From Krasilnikovozyma curviuscula (taxonomy: Eukaryota; Basidiomycota; Tremellomycetes; Cystofilobasidiales; Mrakiaceae): 64,000 nt of DNA. Positions 12,101-23,616 of this stretch are shown here, one piece after another (positions within the stretch are counted from its first letter, which is position 1; the number at the start of each line of letters is the position of its first letter). The stretch covers positions 1-64,000 of the forward strand of contig MVAQ01000092.1 of assembly GCA_014825775.1 (NCBI GenBank), given 5' to 3'. The notes beneath the pieces were generated by a model. That model saw only the letters and a program-made list of their open reading frames with translations. It searched no databases and was not told the DNA's origin. Position numbers and translations under genes: made by a program.

Positions 12101-12865
12101 CCGCGCGTGAAGAAGTTTCGCAGAGACGGGAGTTTCCTTCAGAGGTGTCGAAGGAAGGCCGTCGTTGTGGAGAGAAATACCTACTGAAGTCGATGGTAGA
12201 GGTTTACTAAGATATCGTGAAGAATACTTCTCTGGCTCGGTCAAGAGAATATGTCGCGAGTGATCGCCTGGGGCCGATGGAATCGAAAGAGGAGTCGGTG
12301 GTCCTTTTCGTGATTTTGAGGGTGAACGTGAGATCTGGTAAGGATCCAAGAAAAGATGGTGTAAATTGAGGATCATACTAGTGACGTATAAGCCAACAAA
12401 TTCAGAACGAACCTTCTCTTGTGAAACTGAAACAACATCCCCTTCTTTGACCGGCGCAGCTGGTGTCCCGAAACTTGTAGAATCCAGCCAGCTCACCAAA
12501 GAAGAATCTCCAGTAACACCAAAGAAGTCTATATCGATTATTGGTGCTTCAGAGGATGATCTACAAGACGTTGGAGTTGGTATCGCGCGGTGAGGAGTTG
12601 AGATATTAGAGATGTCGGACGCTGATAAACTTTTGTGACCCAAAGCACCCCGTCTATCAGGGGGCAAGTCCACAGAGTTCCATCTCCGTAATTCTTCTTC
12701 ATAGCTCAGGATTGGAGGAGCCTGTGCAGAGATGAAAGAATCAGGAGACTGCCTGCCATCAATGGAAGTTGATGTCTGACACATCGCTGAGACGTTCTTT
12801 CTACTGGGCTTCCTGCGCTTCAATTTGATGAATCTGTTGGAGATCTGATTAGTCGCCATTGTCAT
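9199..12865 (-). CDS. Large Ser/Pro-rich coiled-coil protein, function unknown
   Basis: I do not recognise this protein. It reads as a single gene of about 1,100 residues. The N-terminal part (12865-11958) is basic then Ser/Pro-rich and begins MTMATNQISNRFIKLKRRK. A likely intron (11957-11859, GTCAGT...GGTAG) joins it in frame to a second Ser/Pro-rich part (from 11858). A third exon (from about 10615) follows a GTGAGT...GCCAG intron after the segment MDQIIQLE. The region 10950-10300 is strongly helical and heptad-like (for example VLEEKLEMLKKE, MEDLEEERRRSQ, ELEESKRDKARLQAEI), so a coiled coil is likely. The C-terminus is again low complexity, and a last intron leads to a tail ending in TDNNAL at 9199. 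Only 28 bp separates the first two open blocks, which argues against two genes. A scaffold or cytoskeletal role is possible but unproven. Confidence 0.7.
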
Positions 12866-14117
12866 TGGGTGTACAAGCTAGTTGGTTTCTACTGATAAAA
12901 AGGAGTGAGGGGGGGAACCCAAATCAAAACAAGCACTCGTCCAAAGCCAGACGTACTTACAGATCACAGTAGTTTACAACATCCAACGCACTCCTTCTAA
13001 AGAATCTCAAAGAGCTATACTTTGTAGAAAGACGGTTGTCAGACTCACGCAACTCTTGAGTCTCTCGGTCCTGGAGCGAAAACAACGTCGAGAGACCACC
13101 ACCTTCGGTCCCTGGAAATCCCTTCCTGAAGAAGGAGGGAATTGATGGTAATAGAGAACAGCGACTTTTAGAACGGAATAGTTACCTGTACGGTACCTAT
13201 TCTAGGAAGTGATGTCAGGCCCAGCGGGAGATTCCAGCAATCCGTTTCAAGCTGAAGCTGGCTTACCCCTTGTAATGCCCTCAACACCAGCTCGACCAGC
13301 TCAAAGATTTATTTTTCAATAGCTAGATTGGTATTCTCTTCAAAGATGGGCGGAAGATGGTCGTCAAGAAGTCCTAACCAAAAAGAAATCAGACGGTCTT
13401 TGGAAGGGGGAGTGTGACGCGCACAAGCCGCGTCTTTGGCCACAGATCGATTTGTTCAGGTCGATAGTAATCAGCAGGAAACGTGTCAAGTAATTCAGTT
13501 TTGTCGATTAAGCCCGAAAGAAGACTGAAGAAAACCACCTACGTCTTCAGATCGATGGACGTCGACGTACCAGCTGTCGCTTTGCTTCGATAGTGAGCTG
13601 ATAGCCACACGTAACCATAAAAACGGCACAACTCTATTTTCCCTCAGAGTTTCTTAAAAGAAAGATTCCAGGAATAAGTGAAATGAACACGATGAGTCGT
13701 TAAATTGATGTGATCTCTGCCCCTTCTTCGCCACCAGCCTTCGATTTTGGAACGTTTCAAATGTTCGACCGCCCGCCGCTAGCGTGTTCTAAGAACGCGT
13801 CGATAGCGAGGACCTACACATTGGTGTCGGATCTCTCGACTTATACGCATAGCGAAATGACGGGAAAGTGGGAAAGTTGACAAGAAGTAAGGAGGCGCGC
13901 TCATCCCGTCTGATTTGTCTGTTTTCTTCGATGTGTCGCGTGTAATGTATTGAGGTCAAAAGATGCATCTGTATGTTGTGAGTGTGGTTTATATCTTGGT
14001 GGTTGGGGGGAATCACAAAAGGAACAGAATCAAAAATAAGATAGGTCGTCCAAACGAAACAATGGTGGAAAATGAAGTCTAATTGATAGGAAAGAAACGC
14101 CACATCTAGTTGATAAT
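12866..14117. promoter_or_regulatory. Upstream region of the coiled-coil gene
   Basis: About 1.25 kb between the UGD1 stop and the start of the coiled-coil gene, both on the minus strand. GTAAGT and GTGAGT donor-like sites on the minus strand near 12960 and 13050 suggest one or two introns in the 5' UTR of the coiled-coil gene. A minus-strand open frame at 13789-14232 runs into UGD1 and has no protein features, so it is most likely UGD1 3' UTR. Confidence 0.4.
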
Positions 14118-16754
14118 CTAGAGCGATGGTGCAGCACTGCCGATGGCATAGAACTTGAAGCCGATCTGAATTCAAAACAAGCGTTAGCAAAAGTTGAGCT
14201 GAAGTGAATGCCGCTCGATTTACCTTTTCCAAATCCTGTCAACGCAAAAGGGCAAATAAAAGAGCGTCAGGGACAGTCACTGCTGCCTAAAAATGGTGAC
14301 TTGTGAACTCACCTGCTTTGGAAGAATTAAGCGGCCATCGAAAACGAATGCTGGCTTGGACATCTTGTCGTAGACAGTCTGCCAGTCGAGGGTCTTGAAC
14401 TAGGGAGTTGAAGGACGCGAAGGTATCAGCACAACACCCACCAGAATATCATTTGGCGCAAAAACTTACTTGATCCCACTCGGTAGCAACAACGACAGCA
14501 GCTAGAAGTATCAGAATGAATGAGTAAAAAATAAACGCAATTGTTTACGTGGAGAGGTTGCACTCACCAGCAGCCTCACAAGCCTCCAACTCAGACTTGC
14601 AGATGGTGACCTTCTTCTTGATGAAGGCGGCCTCAGCCTCAGTCTTACCTTCGGTCAAGTCGTACCAGATCTGCTCCTCGGTGACCTCTGGATCGAAGAC
14701 GGCGACGTTGGCGGATTCAGCGACGAAGTTCTTGATCAAAGTGATTGAAGCAGACTCTCTGGTGTCACCAGTGTCCTTCTTGAAAGCGAAACCGAGGACA
14801 GCGAGCTTCTTGTTGGTAACGGTAGAGAAGAGAGTCTGGACGATGTTCTTGGAGAATCTCAACTGTAGCCAAGAGTGTAAATGTTCAGCAACGTAGGCAG
14901 CGCAATTAAGACTCGATCAGAGACAAACCTTCTGGTACTCGTTCATCTCAACAACAGCTTTCCAGTAGTTGGCAACTTCTGGCAAGTGGAGGGTCTCAGA
15001 GAGGTAGACCAAGTTCAAGATATCCTATATTGCGCCCAATTCATCTTCAAGTCAGCCATAACATCATACCTCAATGAAAAGTAAATGGAAAGCTAGCCTT
15101 TTGGAAGCAAGAACCACCGAATCCAACGGAGGCCTTCAAGAACTTTGGACCAATACGAGAGTCCTTTCCGACGGCGAAGGCGAGCTCATCGATGTTAGCA
15201 CCAGTGGCTTCACAAACGGCGGAGAGGGCGTTAATGGAGGAGATTCTCTGATGAACATCACAAAAAAAGATGTGTCAATGAAATACGGAAGAGTAACACG
15301 TCCACAAGAGTTGTCTTACCTGAGCAAGCATGGCGTTGGCTGCGAGCTTGGACAGCTCAGAGGACCAGAGACCAACAGTCAAGACTCTTTCTTTTCTGTT
15401 TACCGTTGAAGAATAACAGGTAAGTGGATGTCAGAGCCAAGTTAAAGCGAAAGGCGAAAGGCAACTCACGGAACCCAGTTGGTGTAAACTTTGGCAAGAG
15501 CTTCACACGCAGCCAAACCCTCTGGGGTCTGGAGGGAACCGATCAAGACTCTGTCTGGAGCGAACAAGTCGGTAATAGCAGTACCTTCAGCCAAGAACTC
15601 TGGGTTAGAGAGAATGTCGAAGTGGCATCCTGGCTTGGAGTTGGCCTCCAAGATGGTTCTCATCGACTCGGCGGTTCTGCATGGAACGGTTGACTTCTCG
15701 ACGACAATCTTGGACGACTTAGCAACTCTGGCGATTTGACGGGTGGCCAATTCGATGTAGCTACACAGGAAAAAAAGTAGGGTAATTAGTTACTGAGAGA
15801 AATATCATGGCATCTACTTCTCAGCGGGGCGCTCACTTAAGATCAGCGGCGAAACCAGCACCGACACCTAATGAAAAAAGAGATTCTGTTAGTTCAAGCC
15901 GTAGATGATCATATATATGACTGAAACGTACCAGACTTCTTGGTTGGGGTGTTGACGGACTGTGGGAAGAACGCAAACGTGAGTGATCAATGTAAATCCG
16001 CACAAAAAAAGTGAAGCGGATCTATCACACTCACGACGAAGATGAGATCAGCTTCCTCGATAGACTTGTCAACCTCAGTGGAGAAGAACAAGTTCTTTCC
16101 TCTGCAGGCCTTGATGACATCCAAGAGGCCAGGCTGCCGAGTTAGATATAGAAAACACGGGAAGGATGTCAGTTAAGATAGCACTTCTCAGTGCAGAAGC
16201 GGAACGTGAGAGTGTGCCATACCTCGTAGATTGGGAGCTTGAAATCAGGAGAGTTCCAGGCATCGATTCTAGCTTGGTTAAGATCGACGATAGTGACTTT
16301 ACTGTGAGAGTGACCGAACAAGAAGGAGAAGGGAAAAAAGCGTAGTCAGCGAAAAATCTCGCGAACATTCCCAGCTCTTCAAGCAAAGAGCTCAAGACGT
16401 ACATGTGAGGACACTTTAAGGCAATAACAGCACAGGTTGGTCCACCTGTTCCACATAGAATATAGAACGTGCGAGGAAGAAAATTAGCAACCGAACAGTC
16501 GAGATGAAGGAAGGTCCACAGCGCGTCCTAAGCTCTAGAGCTTTAGGAGCTAGCCAAATTGAACAGCTGGACAACTTACCAACATATCCAGCACCAACTA
16601 GAGAAGGAAATACGGTTGGAGGAGTTTGTCAGTTGATGTTGGGCAAGCTAGGTGAAGGGAAAGGCGGCGATTTCTATCGCGTTGCGGGCCAGTGCCAGCA
16701 AGATGAAACTGATAGAGACGTACTGCAACAGATAGACTTAACGTCGACAACCAT
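14118..16754 (-). CDS. UGD1: UDP-glucose 6-dehydrogenase
   Basis: Oxidises UDP-glucose to UDP-glucuronate with two NAD+, supplying UDP-glucuronate and, after decarboxylation, UDP-xylose for capsule and wall polysaccharides in basidiomycete yeasts. Exon 1 (31 nt) encodes [10 protein letters not shown] and splices to [20 protein letters not shown], the NAD-binding Rossmann start. Later exons give [34 protein letters not shown], and [17 protein letters not shown], all family hallmarks. The catalytic Cys lies in [11 protein letters not shown] (coded near 15110-15080), after the split RIGPKFLKA block. The C-terminal domain has [17 protein letters not shown], then [14 protein letters not shown] and ends in [11 protein letters not shown] with TAG at 14118-14120. 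About ten introns. Expected length near 465 residues. Identification is firm; the polysaccharide role is inferred from Cryptococcus knowledge. Confidence 0.96.
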
Positions 16755-18028
16755 GTTTAATATTCGATAAGGAAAGAAGGAGTGTGATGAGATTTAGATG
16801 TGGAGAGGGGAGAAACTCTGCTTTATGGAAAAAGAAGGAGAGGGGAGCTGGGTGTCGAAGGGAAGCAGTCCTAAACCGGTAGACGGAATCTGAGCGTCCA
16901 AATCGTGGCTGCAACTTTTTCCGCAACGGGACACGCTGGCGCCAGCGATCAAACGTGCAAAACTTCAGCCTACCCTGCGCTCACGTCCAACTACTTGCAC
17001 TTTAGGATAGGAGTTCAACTGCAAGAGAGATTACGTCCCCAAAGACTCTGAAGGAACGAGAGCAGTAAACAAAACGACGCGCCACCCTTTCCTACTTGTC
17101 TCCAGACGCAAAGTCGACACGCTGCGCAGGTCAACCACATGAAACGTCTGGAGCTGTTCCCCCTCTACCAGAGGAGACATATTGGATCAAGAAACAATGA
17201 TGGAGAGGTTTATCGAAGCATTAGAAGGGCCGTTTGCGACACTCGATCAATTCGAATGGTCGCGAAAGCACCCTTCTCGCCCACCATCTCGACACACGAC
17301 GGCCTCAAAGCTCAGCAGAGGGAGAAAGGAGTGCGATTAGGTGTACATTGGAGAGACAAAATTGACATTCTGATCTGCTCAATGGTCGATGCGAGTCAGG
17401 GATGGTGCAGACTTCTCCAATCCCTCCTGCCTCCTCCTCGGGCCCGTAACATCTCTTTCTGGGAGCGAATTATTTGCTCACCAAGAACTTGAGAGAAACC
17501 GTCCACTTTGGGTTGATTTTAACCGGCGTACGAACGAACATCAAACAGTATTCATATGGTTGTTGCCGAGGCTTTGCTTCCCATATCACATCGTTTTATT
17601 GGGCAGTTGTATGTTATATAGAAGAAGCGGATAATTAAGTACTCATAAAATAGAAAAAGGGTAGACACTGCGCGCTATATCTCTGACTCGATTGAGCAAG
17701 CAGATTCCTCACATGAATTCCTATCTTACTCTGAACTATAGGATGAGCAGGATGAGAGTCAGCTCACCTTCTTGAATGCTAATAAGAGCTGATTTCAAAT
17801 CCAGAACATAGTCAGTGGAGTTGCGAAGCAACATCGCTGTTTGACACTGTGGTAATTACTACCGACCTGAGCAACAAAATTCGTGATCGTGAAGCAACTG
17901 TCACCGATCCATTTGAATTTGCGTCATACTAGCAAACTGAATGCTAAACATATGTCAAACATATTTCTCACTGGAATCCCGCGGTGAGATGGGTTTTGAG
18001 ATGGGTGGTCTTGCACACATTGTGATGG
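16755..18028. promoter_or_regulatory. UGD1 upstream region, 1.27 kb
   Basis: Lies between the UGD1 start and the 3' end of the OPT gene, both on the minus strand. Plus-strand open frames near 17139 and 17389 have no recognisable features and are not called. It contains a perfect 14-bp palindrome at 16934-16947, about 180 bp upstream of the UGD1 start. Confidence 0.4.
16934..16947. repeat. Perfect 14-bp palindrome upstream of UGD1
   Basis: The sequence CGCTGGCGCCAGCG reads the same on both strands. It sits about 180 bp upstream of the UGD1 ATG, so it could be a dimeric transcription factor site; this is inference only. Confidence 0.5.
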
Positions 18029-21000
18029 TCATTGGTTATGCTTAAGCAATTTGTCATACAGCTTGAAGAAGGAAGCCATGAGAGTATGGTATATCAGTGA
18101 TATTCTATATAGTACTAAGATCCAGGTGTACAATGCTCGGTATCTCTGTAAGTAGTAATAGAAAAAATCCGGGTCAGCAGACAGGTTGTTTTGAATTCGA
18201 GGGGGAGGAACATACATAGAAGAGTTACCCCACCTGGCGAGCAAACGAGTGTAAGCACACAAAACAAAATATTACAAGGATATAGAAGTGAGTAGAACGC
18301 TGCTTACCATTCCGGAAAGGCCCATCCTCCCAGCAAGACTGTGAAAAAAAAGTAGATGCTCATCGCATTAAGAGACGTCGCCGCATCCAAGGCAGCAGAC
18401 AAGGTCAAGGAATACTTTTCAGTCCATTGAGAGCTATGAAAATTCTCAGATCAGGAATTGTCCAAGTTGCATAGGACAGAGAAAAAATCGAGCCTTACTA
18501 TTTTTTGGAAATAATTCTGTGAAAGACGAATGCTAGTATAAAGGATGTTAATATTACATTGGTGGGTCTATCATTAACAAATTATATCTTTGTCAGTCAC
18601 CCATCAAACAAGAAAAAACGTCAAACACTCACATCTGGGGGACCTGCGTTGCACCAGAGCACACGATTGGAAACACGACTTTGTTGAATGGGATCTGAGG
18701 GTATCGCTTGTGGAGAGCATAGAATACCAGAGGAACGGCAATTCCTAACGGGAAGCCGAGGTACAGTAGCGCGTACTTTCCAGCGAAGAATCTGGCGGGT
18801 GCAACCTGGGAAGGTGACATGGGAGCAGTTAGTGGTTAGTAATTAGCATTGGGCGTAGAAGGTTTGGAAGACAAAACAAAACACTTACCAGACCCCATAT
18901 AACAGAAGCTGAGAAGAAGATATGAGGTCCTCTGAAACACAGACAAATCGCTGTTAGCCATATCGTGGCGATTGTTTATCAGTCTCAAACGCACCTCGCT
19001 GTCCATTGACCACTGGGATCCTCGACAGACCCATCAAAGAAAGGTCGTTTAGCAGCTATTATGGAGACCAACGTGATGTAATTCACGAAACACCCGATGA
19101 CTGTGCCGTAAACTTGAGCAATGAACATCTTCCTATATGGGACTTTGAGGTACTATACCACGAATGAGATTGAGATCAGGGCTCTGACTGGGACCAAACA
19201 ATAGAATGACTTACAAAAGCCAACTTCAGATCCTCCGTCAACCCCAGCGCTTGACTCATACACATGTAACCAAAGCATTTAAAGAAGACATTCCCAATCG
19301 GCTTCCCAGGATTGAGAAGCCCGATAATGAACTCCGTAATGACATTCAGTCCAATAGTGGTCCCCGACGAAGCAGCCACGATTCCAATAGGAATCAAGAA
19401 AACCATCGCAATGAACAGTGCGAGAAAGAGTGCCCATAGCGGTGTTTGCAAAGGAGTCGTCTTGACTAGGATGGCGGCGGCGAGAAGGTTGATCAAAAGC
19501 ATCGCCATGTATACTCTTTTGGACACTTCAGGATACGCTCGCATGAGCGTGTTGTGAACGTCGTTGTGCTGCCCTCGTCCGCTGATGGCTTCTTTGATTT
19601 CTTTGCTGTGGTAGAGGAAGACGTGAGTGATAACCTGCAGATCATAAAGATCATAAAACCAGTCAGCAGGTCAATTTTTTGAAGTTGCATTGATATTGTA
19701 TTTACAGAGGTCAAAGCGGCGAACGAGAGGGAATACGAGATGGCGAAGTAAGGCGTCAGCAGGAGAGGTCGTTGCGTTTCCCAAGCTGTTTGATTGAGCG
19801 ATAGATCAGGAGCAAGAATCGAGTTGACATCGAAACTATAATAGAGCATTCGATCGCAAGTTAGCAGAAATAGTAGGAGTGAGAAAACGTAGGATAGGAC
19901 CCACTGCTCAAAGTTCTTGTTGAACAAGGCGGCTGACACTGGGCTTGGAAAAGATTTGGCATCCCTTTTCATGAAAGTAATATTGGTTTGTGAAATGATA
20001 CAAGCAAAAGCGGGCCGTTCGCTTACCAAACATTTCCAAAGTAGAGGATAGGTACAACTATCCACATCATTATACTGAAAAGATTTAATTACTCCAGTTA
20101 GCGACGCAGAGATGCTACTGAAAATAAACAGCTCACCAAATACCGCCGAACCAATTACAAAGAGCCCACCATGGAGTGTATAGCGGTCCTTGAGCTCCAA
20201 CAGCACCCCAGTCAAACGAGAAATCTAGCAAACCTAGACCTGAATACCCGGACCCAAGGGTCTTCAGAACAGCCGGTGTTTTGGGAGAAGTAACGAGGCA
20301 GAGAATTGGGACGCTGGCGAGAGTTGGGAAGATGAATGCTGGGATAAACTGTGAATAACAGACATCAGGTGAGAGTATCTCGGAGCGGAAGGACAAGACC
20401 CTCACTTGATATGCAAAACAAGTCCCAAATACCATCAGAAAGAATCTCAGTCTCTGCTTTGTGATGATATCACCATTCCGTGTTGCACCTTTCGCATGCA
20501 ACGTCTGGAACAAAGTTACAATCACGAGCGCGTTTGGCCAGAACATGGACAGTGGTTTGACCAATAGATTTTGAATCATACCACTGAGACCAAACCCAAT
20601 CAGCTGTGTGGTAAGCAGGAGTGTTATCGATGCGATTGGCGATAAGTCGGTCTTGTAAAAGAGGGTGAGGATAGCGAGGATGTCGGACGCGTAGGCTGCT
20701 GAACCTCCGGATGACGCGATGACACCTATGAGGAGATGCTCTTTTACATTGAATGGACCAGGATTCAAATCAATGCCAAATATTGCTCGGGAGGGTAATA
20801 CTGCAGCTAGAAAATTGCCTAATGGATAACTTAATTTGGTGAGGAGGCGAAATAGTATCAGCGGCCAAGTGCGATGACACGTATACTACTCACACCAGGA
20901 AATTATGACATACCTACTGAGAATCACGAAGTAGGATGAAAACGACGGAGGGTTTGATTTGAAGTAGAAAATTGTCGACGCTGTCGAGCCCATAATCACA

Positions 21001-21376
21001 AACAGAGTACCCAGAAACATCGCCCTTAGTGACAAAGAACGTTAGAGACACGCTATTACACTAGAGTGGTCAAATCTGATACTTACCTGAACGTCAGCGA
21101 CGGTAGCGTAGGGTCGTCAGTGGTTGGAACGATGCGTGCAATCAGCTGCAGATATCCCTCTGATTCTTCGTCTTCAGATTCCTTTTCCTTCAACACTCCG
21201 ACCCCATCACCAACATGTTCTTCCCTATCTTCCCCTGCTAGGAATCGAGCCCGTTCGTCAATAGATTCGTCTTCGTCGCCTCCTTCTTCGTATTCGCTGG
21301 TCCCAGCCAGTCGAAGCCCCTCCTTGACTGTGCCAGACCTTCTAGGGATATCATCGAGCTCAAATGAGCTGGCCAT
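18029..21376 (-). CDS. Oligopeptide transporter, OPT family
   Basis: A many-membrane-segment proton-coupled OPT-family permease, which imports small peptides (or in some members glutathione or metal chelates) across the plasma membrane or vacuole. The start at 21376 gives MASSFELDDIPRRSG and an acidic tail of about 80 residues. Family hallmarks follow: DLNPGPFNVKEHLLI with the NPG motif, ASSGGSAAYASDILA, a TQLIGFGLSG segment, and MFWPNALVIVTLFQTLH with KQRLRFF nearby. Later exons give WGAVGAQGPLYTPWWAL, KIPPR-type segments with MSQALGLTEDLKL, and the C-terminal block LLGGWAFPEW joined by splicing to WGNSSMYVPPP. A dozen or more short introns. The last exon boundary is uncertain: reading straight on stops at 18029-18031 after a basic tail ending LLKHNQ. 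Substrate cannot be told from sequence. Confidence 0.88.
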
Positions 21377-21600
21377 GCTGAGGGGAGTGGCCACTCAAGT
21401 GATTAGTGCTCAGGTCGAAAGTTGGAATTTGCAAGGACGTTGCAGTTGGCGGAAAGCGAAACAGGGTTCGGGGGTTGTAGCTCGACGTGAACTTGGCCAA
21501 ATCACTGCACTCCAGCTTTCCAGCTCCTGGTAAGGAACATTATATATATTCCTACTGGAATCTTCTCTGATCAAGTTCTCCTTCGAAAAATTTGTTACAG
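21377..21600. promoter_or_regulatory. Short divergent promoter between OPT gene and TGS1
   Basis: Only about 224 bp separates the two divergent starts, so regulatory sequence is probably shared. An AT-rich stretch (TTATATATATTC) lies near 21540-21552 on the TGS1 side and could act as a TATA-like element. Confidence 0.45.
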
Positions 21601-23080
21601 ATGCCTCCTTCACGTCGCCAGCGCCAGAAACTCGTCCAATCGTCGCTGTTCACAGCTCTACCTTCTGAAATCAGGGATTCGATCCGGCAGAGCGTTCAAT
21701 CGACTGTATTCGTGGGAGATAGCTGCAAGCCAAGTACCTTGGACGAGACATACACTGGATTTCTGGATACACAACCACCGCCGCCACTTTCAGTAAGCCA
21801 AGCAGTCGAAGCCGCTGCTGAACTGGCAACACCTTATATTGAGCCTCAGACTGATAAAGATGATGAATCCTCTGAGCTGGCTAGAATGAAAGCTGAATTA
21901 CTGGCTTCATTGGACGCTTCACCTTCACCTTCAATTCCACAACCACCTGCAGAAGCTTCTCATTTTGACCTCCATCTTTTACCTTCACCACCACCATCAA
22001 TACCTTCGGTGGTAGATGAGTCAGACCTGCAACCGTCAGCATCAACTTCTACACCAGCTGTCCCCGTAACTCTCGGCTCGACGAAGCGCTCACGACCAGA
22101 AGAATCCTCCTCGACACTAAAGAAACCTCGTAAAAAATCTAGGCCGAGCAAAGAAATCGAGGAGAAACACCCTTATGACTGTTCTGGATTGGTTCCGAGA
22201 TACACTAGAGCTCCACAGGTTCCTCCTGAGCTGTTGAAATGTCAGTAAGCATTTTGCTTCCCATCCTTCGACCCGATTATTGACGCTTCTCAATTGTTGC
22301 TTGTAGATTTTTACCAGCGTACGCGAATGTTCAAGCTATACAACAATTTGCCGTTCTTAATGGATCACGAAGGGTGGTTCTCGTTGACACCAGAGGCGAT
22401 CGCTGAAAGGATTGCGGAAAGGTTGAGATGCAACAGTGAGACGTCGTTGTTGTCGCTGTATGTTACGATTGAACGGCTAGCTAACTCTTCCTGCCTTCGC
22501 AGCTATTCTTGACGCCTTCTGTGGTTGTGGTGGGAACGCAATAGCATTTGCACGAACTTGTGAAAGAGGTGAAGAGGCATGAACTACGCTCGTCTCTATC
22601 GTTTGCTGACGTCTTGACCTTGCTACCCTCTCACATACAGTCATCACACTCGATACCTCACCCCTCAGACTAAAACTCGCTCGTCATAATGCACATCTCC
22701 TGGGTCTCGCGGACCGCATTGAATTTGTCAACATCTCCTACTTCGACTTCATCAAATCGCGTCCTCAAGGAATTGACTGCGTCTTCTTATCACCCCCTTG
22801 GGGAGGACCATCATACCTCTCGAATCCTTCAGTGCCGTATCCTCTGAGTGAGATCCAGCCGGTGCATGGGAAGGAGCTCTTTGACCTGACGAGGCAGAAC
22901 GTTAGTCGTAATATTGGGTACTACTTGCCACGGAATGTTGACTTGGAGGAAATTTCAAACCTGGGTGATGAGGATGAGAAGGTAGAGATTGAAGAGGAGT
23001 GGATGAGTGGGAAGCTGAAGGCTTTAACTGTGATTTGGGGTAGTGAGTATCAGATCAAGGGTGAGGAGGCAGAAGAATAA
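21601..23080 (+). CDS. TGS1: Trimethylguanosine synthase (cap hypermethylase)
   Basis: Converts the m7G cap of snRNAs and snoRNAs to the 2,2,7-trimethylguanosine form using S-adenosylmethionine, in the nucleus/nucleolus. The N-terminal 190 residues are low complexity, rich in Ser, Pro and Glu with a basic patch (KKPRKKSRPSKEI) that could be a nuclear signal. The methyltransferase domain begins after the first intron: YQRTRMFKLYNNLPFLMDHE and WFSLTPEAIAERIAE, then the SAM-binding motif I in TILDAFCGCGGNAIAFA, motif II around ITLDTSPLRLKLARHNA, and the catalytic motif IV as VFLSPPWGGPSYL, where SPPW replaces the commoner NPPW-type loop and the Trp stacks on the cap guanine. Four exons. The frame ends in an acidic tail at 23078-23080. 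Close upstream neighbour is the OPT gene on the other strand. Identification is firm. Confidence 0.95.
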
Positions 23081-23616
23081 TGAGCTGCGATTGCTAGTGG
23101 AGAATTCTCAGGTGTATTTAACTCGCCGGGCTGTTTAGAATGCTTTCTTTATGAAACTGTTGCACAATTTTCAGCATGTTTGTCAAAGCAAAAACTACTT
23201 TCCTTCAATACCAAGTGAGAACTGGAAATTGGTGTTGCTCATGTCAAAAAAAAAAAATAACTCCTGGTCTCCATTTCATTCCAGCGCTTTCATACTCCAT
23301 CAGGAGTCTCACATTGCACAATTCGGATACAGGAAATAGTCCTTTTACCCACCAATTTCATCGCAAAGAGAGGAGATCAGTATCAGCGTACGGCGTCTTA
23401 ATTGGCGGCAACATGTTAGCTTCGCCTCAATCCAACGCACTCAAACCGTAATACTCCCGGAGGGCGACAGCGCTTAAGCATATCTCTATCAGCTACTGTG
23501 TGGCTGGCGTTTAAACAGATCCCACAGGTTGTACATTTGGCTTTATATAGTGGTTCTTTTGGTCACCCGTCAAGTACCCTGTCCACACCACTTTTGTCAT
23601 ATTTACTGCAACGAAC
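23081..23616. other. Intergenic between TGS1 and the UNC93-like gene
   Basis: Contains short open frames with no protein features. The first part is likely TGS1 3' UTR, the second the promoter of the next gene. Confidence 0.45.

Noticed and set aside
13789..14232. A 147-codon minus-strand open frame
   Set aside because: It starts inside the last UGD1 exons in another frame and continues into the 3' UTR; no protein features.
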